A stretch of DNA of 18,199 bases, taken from contig JAXDBV010000068.1 of NCBI GenBank assembly GCA_034678415.1, positions 1 through 18,199 on the forward strand, in the 5' to 3' direction. The DNA is from JAXDBV01 sp034678415. Its GTDB lineage: Bacteria > Bacteroidota > Bacteroidia > Bacteroidales > VadinHA17. The position numbers and the translations under genes are program-made. Below are positions 7,258 to 15,622 of the stretch, in pieces (the stretch's first letter is position 1; the number at the start of each line of letters is the position of its first letter). Below the pieces are notes generated by a model. That model was not told where the DNA came from, made no database searches, and saw only the letters and a list, made by a program, of their open reading frames with translations.

Positions 7258-7641
7258 CTATTCGAATTCCTTCGGTACACCGCAGATCATAACCATGGGT
7301 TTGTCCTCTGATGTATTGCGGTACTGGTGTTTCTCGTCAGGTAACACCAGGGCAAAATCGCCCTTTCTCAACGGGGTTTCTTCGCCCTTCTCATTCACCA
7401 GCGCTCCTTCTCCCTCAATAATATAGTTCATATGCTCATATGGGTGACGGTGATACGGAGTATGGCCGTAAGGCTCAATTGTGAACACCCTGAATGAATA
7501 CACCGGCGCCCCGTCTTCCCTGGAAAGAGGCACCTGTTTAAAGGCATTACTGGCACCTTCCATGGTGACTTTCTTCTTTTCAACTGTTGAAAGAGACACA
7601 ACTTTCATATCTGAATGGTTTTTTGTTTTACGGATCTCCAT
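7258..7641 (-). CDS. Single-domain cupin protein
   Basis: A 127-residue cytoplasmic cupin (small beta-barrel). The first cupin motif is GHTPYHRHPYEHMNYIIEGEG, with likely metal ligands H64, H66 and E69 or H70. The second is GDFALVLPDEKHQYRN, with H105. The fold is complete but the reaction cannot be told; such proteins include sugar isomerase-like enzymes, dioxygenases and simple ligand-binding proteins. The ATG at 7608 (MKVVSLSTVEKKKVTMEGA) is an equally good start, because the first 11 residues look poorly structured. It lies 239 bases downstream of the LacI-type regulator in the same direction, behind a leader with three inverted repeats, and ends at a terminator. A link to sugar metabolism is suggested only by position. 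Confidence 0.85.
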   Translation of the reverse strand: MEIRKTKNHSDMKVVSLSTVEKKKVTMEGASNAFKQVPLSREDGAPVYSFRVFTIEPYGHTPYHRHPYEHMNYIIEGEGALVNEKGEETPLRKGDFALVLPDEKHQYRNTSEDKPMVMICGVPKEFE

Positions 7642-7728
7642 TTATCTTTTAGTTCAACAACCCATACTTCCGAAAAATGTTTAATCCTGCAGCCTGTATT
7701 TTACACTTGTTTCACCGGCTTTTTTTCT

Positions 7729-7790
7729 GACCTGAGGTCTCCGTACCGAAAGGGTACTTTCCGAAGTGTTATTTTTCCAACGCTTCGGAA
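7729..7790. repeat. Three consecutive inverted repeats between lacI-type and cupin genes
   Basis: Three inverted repeats lie side by side: gacctgaggtc (7729-7739, 5-bp arms around one base); gtacc/ggtac (7743-7757, 5-base loop); and ttccgaagtgtt/aacgcttcggaa (7759-7790, 12-bp arms with one wobble pair and an 8-base loop). None is followed by a proper T-run on the minus strand, so they look like a structured mRNA leader of the cupin gene or protein-binding sites rather than a classic terminator. The rest of 7642-7880 shows no gene. Confidence 0.5.
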
Positions 7791-7880
7791 GGAATTCGGC
7801 CACAACATCGCAGTACCTCCCTACTTTTTTCATTCAATCATATCTTCATACGGTAGCTTAAGGTACATCATTCCCGGGGG

Positions 7881-8903
7881 TTATTTTTTCCTCAGGGATG
7901 ATGCCTTAATATCCAGCCGCGTTTTTATGATCCTGGTTTTTGGCGGATAGCCGTTATCTTTCTTCTGGAACCTGTCGAGGAGCAATCGGGCTGTCTCCAT
8001 TCCAACATTATACCCATATTGTTCAACGGAGCTGAGGGGCGGATCGGTGATCTGGGTGATTTGTCCGTTGGTGAAACCCACGATGGCAATATCTTCGGGT
8101 ATCCGTATCCTGTGTTTCTTGATGGTGATCATAGCCCCGCAAGCGGTAAGGTCGTTCACGGCAAAGATCCCGTCGGGCCTGTGGGGCATAGACAGGATTT
8201 TTTCCGTGATCTCAATCCCCTCTTCAAAGGTATCGCATTTAATGATGTACGCGGGATCAACAGGCATACCGTGATCCTTCAGTGCCTGAATATACCCGTT
8301 CTGCCGGTTCCTGCCAATGGTAAGTATTTGCGGGGCAGCAAAATGGACGATTCGTTCACACCCCTGTTCGATCAGGTGTTCCACTGCCCTGTAGGCACCA
8401 AAATAGTCATCCACTTCTACCCTGTCGGTTTCAATCCCTTCGCATACCCTGTCGAAGAAAACGATCGGCACGTCTTCCTGCATTACTTTCCTGAAATGGT
8501 CAAATTGCGTGGTGCTCTTGGAGAGAGACACCATGATCCCGTCGACACGGCTGGACAATAAGGCATTAATACACTGAACTTCTCTTTCGTAATTCTCGTT
8601 GCTGTGGCAGATGATGATCTGGTAGCCGGCGTTATATGCCACATTTTCTATCCCGCTGATAACGGTTGAGAAAAAATGGTGCACCACATCGGGAACGATG
8701 AGGCCCAGGACTTTTGTTTGCCGGCTTTTAAGGCTGAGAGCGATGGCGTCGGGCTGGTAATGAAGTTCCTCTGCCAGTTCACGCACGGCGCGCCGGGTTT
8801 CAGGGCTTATATCCGGATGCTCCTTCAGTGCCCTTGATACCGTGGACGGTGAAATCCCCAGTTTGCGTGCAATAACTTTTATTGTTACCCTTCCTTCCCT
8901 CAT
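7881..8903 (-). CDS. LacI-family transcriptional regulator of the starch-utilization locus
   Basis: A 340-residue LacI/GalR-type regulator of normal length. The N-terminal helix-turn-helix reads VTIKVIARKLGISPSTVSRA (residues 6-25), followed by the hinge helix region HYQPDAIALSLKSRQT (about 48-63), whose NxxA-type contact is slightly altered. The rest is a periplasmic-binding-protein-like sugar-sensing domain starting VLGLIVPDVVHHFFSTVISG, with VDGIMVSLS and PDGIFAVNDLTACGAM segments typical of the family. It is transcribed away from the susC operon, and the 271-base space between them contains a tandem pair of LacI-type operator sites. This strongly suggests control of the locus, and probably of itself, by a sugar derived from the imported glycan. 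The ligand is inferred as a malto-sugar from the GH13 neighbours, not seen directly. Confidence 0.93.
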   Translation of the reverse strand: MREGRVTIKVIARKLGISPSTVSRALKEHPDISPETRRAVRELAEELHYQPDAIALSLKSRQTKVLGLIVPDVVHHFFSTVISGIENVAYNAGYQIIICHSNENYEREVQCINALLSSRVDGIMVSLSKSTTQFDHFRKVMQEDVPIVFFDRVCEGIETDRVEVDDYFGAYRAVEHLIEQGCERIVHFAAPQILTIGRNRQNGYIQALKDHGMPVDPAYIIKCDTFEEGIEITEKILSMPHRPDGIFAVNDLTACGAMITIKKHRIRIPEDIAIVGFTNGQITQITDPPLSSVEQYGYNVGMETARLLLDRFQKKDNGYPPKTRIIKTRLDIKASSLRKK

Positions 8904-8976
8904 AAGCTAGTAGGACATTCGCACATGAACGGGATGATGCCTTCCGTTTCTATAATATTATGATTTATAACATAAA

Positions 8977-8984
8977 CAAATATA
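8977..8984 (-). promoter_or_regulatory. Candidate -7 element of the lacI-type gene
   Basis: On the minus strand this reads TATATTTG, an exact TAnnTTTG match, about 73 bases before the start codon at 8903. A TTTG at 9000-9003 lies upstream with a 15-base gap, shorter than the usual 19-21. Confidence 0.5.
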
Positions 8985-9022
8985 GGTTTTATTTCCTTTC
9001 AAAATACCGCCAGGTAGCATTT

Positions 9023-9046
9023 AAAACGTTTGCGGAAACGATTGCG
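9023..9046. promoter_or_regulatory. Tandem LacI-type operator sites
   Basis: Two adjacent 12-base copies, aaaacgtttgcg (9023-9034) and gaaacgattgcg (9035-9046), agree at 10 of 12 positions. Each has the central CG flanked by A-rich and T-rich halves that is typical of LacI/GalR operators; the first contains the perfect palindrome AAACGTTT (9024-9031). They lie between the divergent regulator and susC genes, upstream of both candidate promoters. The family's binding preference is known; use of these sites is inferred. Confidence 0.65.
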
Positions 9047-9099
9047 TGAAAATAGTGATTCTCTTCGGTTTAATACCCTCAATTCAGTATATTTTATTC

Positions 9100-9107
9100 T
9101 AATTTTG
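9100..9107 (+). promoter_or_regulatory. Candidate -7 element of the susC operon
   Basis: TAATTTTG matches TAnnTTTG exactly and lies about 70 bases before the susC start. No -33 TTTG is seen at the usual spacing. A weak -33 together with operators placed further upstream would fit an activated promoter. Confidence 0.5.
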
Positions 9108-9180
9108 ATTACAAATTCAGGGGTGATAATTTCCTTAAAAACATTTTCAACCTAAATACAATATCTTAAACCTAATGTGT

Positions 9181-12141
9181 ATGAAAAACCCGATCGTTAA
9201 GAAATTAACCATGATTTTCTGTGCGCTGTTCCTAACGGGGATTGTGTATTCGCAGACGGTCACGGTTAAGGGCAACATCACCGACGCTGCCGATGGTCTA
9301 CCCGTCATTGGAGCAAGCGTTGTTGAGAAGGGGACGACCAATGGTACCCTGACGGATGCCGAAGGCGCATTCAGCATTACGGTACGCGCAGACGGTATCC
9401 TGGTTATCTCTTATGTTGGTTACGTGACGCAGGAAGTTCCTGTCAATAACCAAACCACTATTAACGCCGCACTTACCCTTGATGTGGTGCAGCTTGGCGA
9501 AGTAGTTACCATCGGTTACGGCACGGTGCGCAAGTCTGATGCTACCGGTTCGGTGGCCGTGGTAACCGCCGAGGATTTTAACAGGGGGGCGGTTACTGCA
9601 CCTTCAGAACTGATTACCGGCAAATTTGCGGGTGTGCAGATTACCAGCAACAGTGGTGCTCCAGGAGCCGGGTCAACCATCAGGATCAGAGGGGGATCAT
9701 CCCTCTCGGCCGATAATGATCCCCTCCTTGTGATCGATGGTGTGCCGGTTGACAACCAGGGCATTTCCGGAATGCAGTCTTCAGGCCTTACCATCAACCC
9801 GAATGATATTGAGAGCTTCACTATTCTGAAAGATGCCTCGGCAACAGCTATTTACGGCTCCAGAGCATCCAACGGAGTGATCATTATCACCACCAAGAAA
9901 GGCAGGTCGGGCAGTCCTTTGAAAGTGGGGTATGACGGCTACCTGTCGATGAGCGTGAAAACCAAAAAGGTAGATGTCCTCTCAGCGGATGAGTTCAGGA
10001 ACATGATCCAGGAGCGGTATGCAGGGGACAATGATGTCCTTGATCTGATGGGGGATGCCAATACCGACTGGCAGGAAGAGATTTTCAGGCCTGCCATCGC
10101 ACACGATCATAACCTCAGCCTCTCGGGCAGTGTTTCCAGCCTGCCCTACCGTGTATCCATCGGGTATACAAACCAAGACGGTATCCTGCTGGTAGACAAT
10201 ATGGAAAGGATTACCGGAACGGTTAATCTGAATCCTGTATTATTGGACAATCACCTGAAGATCGATTTCAGCGCCAAGGCCATGCACCTGGCAAATGTAT
10301 TTGCCGACTGGGGAGCCATCGGTGAAGCAACCAGCTTTGATCCGACCCAGCCTGTGCGCAACCCCGAGAGCATCTTTGGAGGATATTACACATGGACACA
10401 GCTCAATGGCTATCCTATGAGCCTTGCCCCTACCAACCCGGTGGCACACCTTAAAATGACCGATAACACATCGAAGGTAAACAGGATCATCGGCAATATT
10501 CAATTTGATTACAGGCTTCATTTCCTGCCCGATTTACATGCTGTTCTGAATATGGGATTAGACAGGTCGGACAGTGATGGTAAATATTACTCTCCTGAAA
10601 ACTATGCACCGGATTATGACCCGGTCAACGGAGGAGGTGTGAAATCAAAATTTACGCAGGATAAATCAAACGAGCTGCTTGATTTCTACCTGAACTATAA
10701 AAAGGATCTTACCTCGATCAGCAGCAGGATCGACGCCACAGCAGGATACTCATGGCAGCATTTCTGGAGAGCAGGATCGGATTATTCGACCAATGTCAGG
10801 GGAAGCAAAATCAATACCGATACCGACTATGAGTCGGAAAATTACCTTGTTTCATTCTTTGGCCGTTTGAACTATGTCCTTCTCGATCGCTATCTGCTGA
10901 CTCTTACCCTTCGCAATGACGGGTCATCCCGCTTTTCGAAGGAAACCCGGTGGGGCCTCTTCCCATCATTTGCCTTCGCATGGGACGTGGCCAAGGAGAA
11001 TTTCCTGAACACAGGGGTATTCAATACCTTGAAGCTCAGGCTTGGATATGGTGTCACGGGCCAGCAGAACATCTCAAACAATGACTATCCATACATGCCA
11101 TTGTATGTATTCAGCGAACCCAGTGTACAGTACCAGTTCGGGAATAAGTTCTATAATACCCTCCGGCCCGGCGGATATGATGCAAACATAAAATGGGAAG
11201 AAACAGCCACCTATAATATCGGGCTTGATTACGGCTTTCTTGGAAACAGGATTACCGGCACCATTGACGCCTATTACAGGGAAACCACCGACCTTATAAA
11301 TACTATCCCTGTGGCGGCAGGAACAAACCTTACCGACCTGATCCTTACCAACGTGGGTGATCTTACCAATACCGGAGTGGAATTTGCCATCAATGCCAAA
11401 GCGATATCCACCTCCAATTTCCTGTGGGAGATCAATTTCAACACCACGTATAACAAGAATGAGATCGTGAAACTGACAGCAGTTGATGATCCCAGCTACA
11501 GGGGAGTGCAAACCGGCGGTATCAGCGGCGGTGTTGGCAACTATATCCAGATGCACAGTGTGGGACATCCCGCCTCTTCATTTTACGTGCTGAAACAGGT
11601 GTATAACGAGGATGGGGATCCTTTAGAAAACCTGTATGCCGATATGAACCATGACGGGGAATATACCCAGGATGACGACAGTTACTATTATAAAAAAGCT
11701 GCGCCGGATGTATACATGGGATTGTCATCTTATTTGAGATACAGAAATTTCGATCTCAGCTTAACCGCCAGAGCCAACCTGGGTAACTATGTTTACAATA
11801 ACGTGTTTGCAGGCAGCGCGTATGCCTATGTGTACAACTCAGCAGGGTTCCTAACCAACATTAACTCCAACCTGCTGGAAACAGGATTCAATAATGTCCA
11901 GTACTGGTCGGATTACTTCATTGAAAACGGTTCATTTCTCCGTTTTGATAATATGACCCTGGGATATAACATGCAGAACCTGGCGGATGTGATCTCCAGC
12001 ATGAGGCTATATTTAACCGTTCAGAACCTGTTTCTGATCACCAAATACAGGGGGCTTGATCCGGAAGTGTTCAATGGTATCGATTCCAATATTTACCCCA
12101 GGCCAAGGAACTTCCTCCTGGGATTAAGTGTTGCATTTTAA
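9181..12141 (+). CDS. susC: SusC/RagA-family TonB-dependent outer-membrane transporter
   Basis: A 986-residue outer-membrane importer, normal for the SusC family. In order: signal peptide (to about residue 25, ending VYSQ), a carboxypeptidase-D-like beta-sandwich (about 26-100, VKGNITDAADGLPVIGASV onward), the conserved EVVTIGYGTVRKSDATGSV segment leading into the plug (about 105-225, with GVQITSNSGAPGAGSTIRIR and DPLLVIDGVPV), then a 22-strand-type barrel ending in NFLLGLSVAF with the C-terminal phenylalanine expected for an outer-membrane protein. It pairs with SusD to bring glycans into the periplasm using TonB energy; malto-oligosaccharide is the likely cargo from the neighbouring GH13 genes. 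An ATG at 9175 two codons upstream is also possible, but MKNPIVKK is the more usual start. It is first in the operon, 20 bases before susD. Confidence 0.95.
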   Translation: MKNPIVKKLTMIFCALFLTGIVYSQTVTVKGNITDAADGLPVIGASVVEKGTTNGTLTDAEGAFSITVRADGILVISYVGYVTQEVPVNNQTTINAALTLDVVQLGEVVTIGYGTVRKSDATGSVAVVTAEDFNRGAVTAPSELITGKFAGVQITSNSGAPGAGSTIRIRGGSSLSADNDPLLVIDGVPVDNQGISGMQSSGLTINPNDIESFTILKDASATAIYGSRASNGVIIITTKKGRSGSPLKVGYDGYLSMSVKTKKVDVLSADEFRNMIQERYAGDNDVLDLMGDANTDWQEEIFRPAIAHDHNLSLSGSVSSLPYRVSIGYTNQDGILLVDNMERITGTVNLNPVLLDNHLKIDFSAKAMHLANVFADWGAIGEATSFDPTQPVRNPESIFGGYYTWTQLNGYPMSLAPTNPVAHLKMTDNTSKVNRIIGNIQFDYRLHFLPDLHAVLNMGLDRSDSDGKYYSPENYAPDYDPVNGGGVKSKFTQDKSNELLDFYLNYKKDLTSISSRIDATAGYSWQHFWRAGSDYSTNVRGSKINTDTDYESENYLVSFFGRLNYVLLDRYLLTLTLRNDGSSRFSKETRWGLFPSFAFAWDVAKENFLNTGVFNTLKLRLGYGVTGQQNISNNDYPYMPLYVFSEPSVQYQFGNKFYNTLRPGGYDANIKWEETATYNIGLDYGFLGNRITGTIDAYYRETTDLINTIPVAAGTNLTDLILTNVGDLTNTGVEFAINAKAISTSNFLWEINFNTTYNKNEIVKLTAVDDPSYRGVQTGGISGGVGNYIQMHSVGHPASSFYVLKQVYNEDGDPLENLYADMNHDGEYTQDDDSYYYKKAAPDVYMGLSSYLRYRNFDLSLTARANLGNYVYNNVFAGSAYAYVYNSAGFLTNINSNLLETGFNNVQYWSDYFIENGSFLRFDNMTLGYNMQNLADVISSMRLYLTVQNLFLITKYRGLDPEVFNGIDSNIYPRPRNFLLGLSVAF

Positions 12142-12161
12142 CGAATTAACTGAGGAGTGTT

Positions 12162-14390
12162 ATGAAAGCAAAAACAATAAAAACAACATTAATGGTGGTA
12201 GTTGCAACACTGTTATCAATTACCTCCTGTATAAAAGATCTCGATACCATACCCCTTGACAAGGATGTGCTTGTATCAGAGATTGTATATGCCAATCCTG
12301 ACAATTACAAGTTTCTGCTGGCAAAATTGTACGGCGGATATGCCATGAGCGGCCAGGGTGGACCGCACGAAGATCCCGACCTTACGGGTCTTGATTCAGG
12401 ATTTGGTCAGTACCTCAGGGCCTTGTGGTATGCTCAGGAACTCACAACCGATGAAGCCGTCATCGGCTGGAATGACCGTACAATTAAAGATTTCCATTTC
12501 CAAAGCTGGTCGTCCTCTGACGTGTTTATCCAGAACATGTATTACAGGATCTTTTACCAGGTTGCCATCTGCAATGAGTTCATCAGGGAAACCACCGATG
12601 ACAAGCTCAATGACAGGGGGTTCAACGATGAGCAGAAAGCAGAGATCAGACGGTTCCGGGCAGAAGCACGTTTCCTGAGGGCTCTGACCTATTATCATGC
12701 CGTTGACCTCTTTGGCAATGTCCCTTTCATTACTGAAGAAGACAAGGTGGGAGCCTTTTTTCCAAAGCAAACAACGAGGAAAGATCTCTTCAGTTACGTG
12801 GAATCGGAACTGCTGGATATCCAAGATGACCTGATGGATCCCCGCACCAATGAGTACGGACGGGCCGACAGGGCTGCTGCATGGATGGTGCTTGCCAAGC
12901 TGTACCTGAATGCCGAAGTGTATATCAATGAACCAAAGTACACTGAATGCATCACCTGTTGCGAGAATATTATCAATGCGGGCTACAGCCTGTCACCCGA
13001 GTTCAGCTACCTGTTCATGGCCGATAACGACAGAAACGGAGCCGAGGAAGAAGTGATCTTCCCAATCACTTTCCATGGCGACAGCACCAAGACCTGGGGT
13101 GGCACAACGTTTATCATTGCCGCTTCCATCGGAGGATCCATGGATCCGGTTGATTTCGGGACGGCCGAAACATGGGCAGGACTGCGAACCACCAAGGAGA
13201 TCGTCGCTAAATTCATGGATATCACTGACCTGAAGAAAAACTACCCGGCAAAGAAAAACAGCTATCCCGTAATGTACGTTCCAGGATCATACCAGAACTG
13301 GGATGCGGCAAATGCAACAACCGTTTTAAAGTCCGTCCTGAGCGATAACCAGTACGAAGGATATCTCTATTTCCCCGATGCAGCAACGGAGTTTAAGCTT
13401 CTGACAGTACCCGCATGGGAAGAGTTTACCACCTATGGTGATGCAGACGAGAGCGGAACAACCGGGACTTTAATTGTCGGATGGGATGCAAAGAACATCA
13501 AGGTTTCCGATGGCCCGGGCTTTTTCAAGATCAATGCTGATCTTGATAACCTTACTTATTCGGTGCTGAAGACCGACTGGGGAGTGATCGGTGATGCAAC
13601 CCCTGACGGATGGGATTCCGACCAGAACATGAACTATGACGTCGTCAACGGTGTATGGACATACATCGGCCAGTTAAAGGCCGGTACATTCAAATTCAGG
13701 GCTAATGACGGATGGGATCTTAACTACGGGGATAATGGAGCAGACGGTATTCTTGAAAAGGACGGGGCGAACATTTCTATCCCTGAGACGAGAAAATACA
13801 AGATCACCCTCAAGCTGGGAGCACCGGACTATACCTATACCATTGAAGCCTATTCCGTCGACCAGAGAAACATGTTCTGGAGCGACGGTCAGAAGCTGGA
13901 AATTGATGATGTGTTCAAATTTACCGACGGATGGCCGGTCACCAAATGGACCAACATGACATCCACGGGTGAGGCTGGTTCAAACAGCACGCATATGGAT
14001 ACAGATTTCCCCATGTTCAGGCTGGCCGATGTATACCTGATGTATGCCGAAGCTGTGCTCAGAGGCGGAACCGGTGGTGATCCGGATATTGCCCTCAATT
14101 ATGTAAACGCCATCAGGGAAAGAGCCTATGGTGATGAAAACGGGAACATAACTGCTGATGAACTGAACCTCGATTTTATCATCGATGAGAGGGCAAGGGA
14201 ACTGCTCTATGAAGCACACAGGAGACAGGACCTTGTGAGGTTTGGCATGTTCAGCGATACGGATTACTTGTGGGCATGGAAAGGCGGGATAAAAGAGGGT
14301 AAGGCAGTGGACAGCCACTTCGACCTATATCCAATTCCTGCCGCTGATATGGTAGCTAATCCCACATTAAAACAGAATCCTGGTTACTAA
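12162..14390 (+). CDS. susD: SusD/RagB-family lipoprotein with inserted starch-binding modules
   Basis: A 742-residue surface lipoprotein (lipobox ITSC, C23, followed by IKDLD) that should cap SusC and capture glycan. The first half (about 24-350) is normal SusD, with the helical-repeat segment RFRAEARFLRALTYYHAVDL (164-183) and GRADRAAAWMVLAKLYLNAE. The C-terminal part (567-742) is also normal: DQRNMFWSDGQ, FRLADVYLMYAEAVLR, IIDERARELLYEAHRRQDLV and the closing NPTLKQNPGY. Between them about 210 residues (357-566) are extra: a SusE/F-like module at about 367-468 (YPVMYVPGSYQNWDAA, YEGYLYFPDAATEFKLL) and a second at about 471-563 (WGVIGDATPDGWDSD, GTFKFRANDGWDLNYGDNG). Without them the length is about 532, the usual SusD size. 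The start has a good GAGGAG 6 bases upstream. The frame is open throughout, so this looks like a true domain insertion. Confidence 0.92.
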   Translation: MKAKTIKTTLMVVVATLLSITSCIKDLDTIPLDKDVLVSEIVYANPDNYKFLLAKLYGGYAMSGQGGPHEDPDLTGLDSGFGQYLRALWYAQELTTDEAVIGWNDRTIKDFHFQSWSSSDVFIQNMYYRIFYQVAICNEFIRETTDDKLNDRGFNDEQKAEIRRFRAEARFLRALTYYHAVDLFGNVPFITEEDKVGAFFPKQTTRKDLFSYVESELLDIQDDLMDPRTNEYGRADRAAAWMVLAKLYLNAEVYINEPKYTECITCCENIINAGYSLSPEFSYLFMADNDRNGAEEEVIFPITFHGDSTKTWGGTTFIIAASIGGSMDPVDFGTAETWAGLRTTKEIVAKFMDITDLKKNYPAKKNSYPVMYVPGSYQNWDAANATTVLKSVLSDNQYEGYLYFPDAATEFKLLTVPAWEEFTTYGDADESGTTGTLIVGWDAKNIKVSDGPGFFKINADLDNLTYSVLKTDWGVIGDATPDGWDSDQNMNYDVVNGVWTYIGQLKAGTFKFRANDGWDLNYGDNGADGILEKDGANISIPETRKYKITLKLGAPDYTYTIEAYSVDQRNMFWSDGQKLEIDDVFKFTDGWPVTKWTNMTSTGEAGSNSTHMDTDFPMFRLADVYLMYAEAVLRGGTGGDPDIALNYVNAIRERAYGDENGNITADELNLDFIIDERARELLYEAHRRQDLVRFGMFSDTDYLWAWKGGIKEGKAVDSHFDLYPIPAADMVANPTLKQNPGY
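13230..13859 (+). other. Insertion within susD encoding two SusE/SusF-like carbohydrate-binding modules
   Basis: This part of susD codes for residues 357-566, which do not fit the SusD fold. Module 1 has the GSYQNWDAA and EGYLYF...TEFKLL pattern; module 2 has GDATPDGWDSD, FKFRANDGWDLNYG and a closing RKYKITLKL...YTYTI strand. The same pattern (GDATTAGWDNN, YKFIV, YG, YKIEAD) occurs in the downstream SusE-like protein. Flanking SusD sequence rejoins cleanly at FMDITD and DQRNMFWSDGQ. Confidence 0.75.
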
Positions 14391-14409
14391 TTTGAAAACT
14401 CATACCACA

Positions 14410-15525
14410 ATGAAAAAAATAGGTTTGTTATTCATTATACTGGTGGGAATCATCTCCTTTTACTCCTGTGAGAAGGACGAGGAGAGAGCAGTGGTGGGGA
14501 TGTATGAACCCGCTGTTATTAAAACACCCCCATCAGGATTCGACTATATTTTACTGGAACAAGAAGCCACTGACACAATGACCGTCCTAACCTGGGAAGC
14601 AGCTGATTTTGGATTCCCGGCTGCCGTATCCTATACCCTGCAGATGGTCCAGCTGGAGAAAAGCTTCTCGGAAAGTAAAAACCTGCTGACCACCAATAAG
14701 CTCAATGCCGCCCTTGTCGTGGGGGATGTCAATGCCCTCCTTCTGCAGTTGAAGGCGACCCCTGATTTCCCTGCCGATATTAAGGTAAGGGTTAAATGCC
14801 TTATACATGCTTCCGTTAAAACGGTCTACAGTGATTCCATCGTAATGACTCTCACCCCCTACCCGGCATCGCTGATTGCACCTCCTGTTTACATGCTGGG
14901 AGATGGCACCAGGGCCGGGTGGAATAATACCAAAGCCGTTGAGATGACCTATATGGGAGATGATAAATACTTCCTGGTGGACTCCCTGTGGAGCGGCAAA
15001 CAGATTAAATTCATCGCTGAACTGGGTAAATGGGCTCCACAATGGGGTACCGATGCCACCGGAACCTGGAGCAGCGGGCCCTTGTCGTACAGGCCGACTG
15101 AGTCAGTACCTGATCCACCCTCCATCCCCAGCCCCCCAACCGATGGAGTATATAAGATCATATTTGATAAAGCAAACATGACATATACAATATCTCCATC
15201 CGGATTATACCTGCTGGGGGATGCCACCACGGCAGGCTGGGATAACAATGCTCCTCTGCCGATGAGTCTTTCCGGCCCCAATAAGTTTGAGATTACTACC
15301 AATCTTACAGCCAGTAAAAACTACAAGTTCATTGTTTCTATCGGCGCTTGGGCACCGCAATATGGAACGAATGCCAGCGGAACAGCCGACGGAGGCAAAC
15401 TGGTATACCGGCCAACGGAGGCAGATCCCGATCCTCCCTCTATTCCTTCTCCTGCCATTGCAGGTTCCTATAAGATTGAGGCTGATATCGGTGCTCTCGA
15501 ATATACCTGCACAGGTGTTAAATAG
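14410..15525 (+). CDS. susE: SusE-like surface lipoprotein with two tandem starch-binding modules
   Basis: A 371-residue lipoprotein. The lipobox FYSC (C20) is followed by EKDEE, close to the acidic export signal that sends lipoproteins to the cell surface in Bacteroidota. Residues about 35-150 form a SusE-type Ig-like domain (VLTWEAADFGFPAAVSYTLQ, then VKCLIHASVKTVYSDSIVMT). Two similar modules follow at about 158-262 and 265-371, each with a LGD-T-AGW start, a K-(I/Y)KFI strand, a W-P-(Q)-(W/Y)-GT loop with aromatic residues, and an almost identical YRPTE..PDPPSIPSP segment. They are offset by about 106 residues, showing an internal duplication. The ATG at 14410 is preferred to the TTG at 14392, because it gives a standard lipoprotein signal and leaves a 19-base gap after susD. 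Expected role: holding starch or maltodextrin at the surface beside SusCD. Confidence 0.88.
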   Translation: MKKIGLLFIILVGIISFYSCEKDEERAVVGMYEPAVIKTPPSGFDYILLEQEATDTMTVLTWEAADFGFPAAVSYTLQMVQLEKSFSESKNLLTTNKLNAALVVGDVNALLLQLKATPDFPADIKVRVKCLIHASVKTVYSDSIVMTLTPYPASLIAPPVYMLGDGTRAGWNNTKAVEMTYMGDDKYFLVDSLWSGKQIKFIAELGKWAPQWGTDATGTWSSGPLSYRPTESVPDPPSIPSPPTDGVYKIIFDKANMTYTISPSGLYLLGDATTAGWDNNAPLPMSLSGPNKFEITTNLTASKNYKFIVSIGAWAPQYGTNASGTADGGKLVYRPTEADPDPPSIPSPAIAGSYKIEADIGALEYTCTGVK

Positions 15526-15541
15526 AAACAGATAACCTTGG

Positions 15542-15577
15542 AAATAACGCAGGATTATACTCCTGCGTTATTTTTTT
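15542..15577 (+). terminator. Strong terminator between susE and the GH13 genes
   Basis: A perfect 13-bp stem (aaataacgcagga / tcctgcgttattt) with a 6-base loop (ttatac) runs into a T tract at 71-77 of this line. It starts 16 bases after the susE stop. Being inside the locus, it either separates two transcripts or lets only part of the transcription reach the enzymes. Confidence 0.9.
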
Positions 15578-15622
15578 AAAACCATGAAATCCTTACCCAA
15601 CCACAGGAATATGGGTCAGACG

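Noticed and set aside
7161..7280. N-terminal extension of the small basic protein up to the ATG at 7280
   Set aside because: It would overlap the cupin gene and read through the terminator at 7204-7229; an internal TTG start is more reasonable.
8019..8561. Open frame on the plus strand inside the lacI-type gene
   Set aside because: It is antisense to a clear LacI-family regulator and shows no domain.
13230..13859. Idea that the extra part of susD is a separate gene or an assembly error
   Set aside because: The frame is continuous, with no stop, start or ribosome-binding site at the junctions, and base composition matches the surroundings.
14392..14409. TTG start for the SusE-like gene
   Set aside because: The ATG at 14410 gives a standard lipoprotein signal; the extra residues KTHTT would only lengthen the start.
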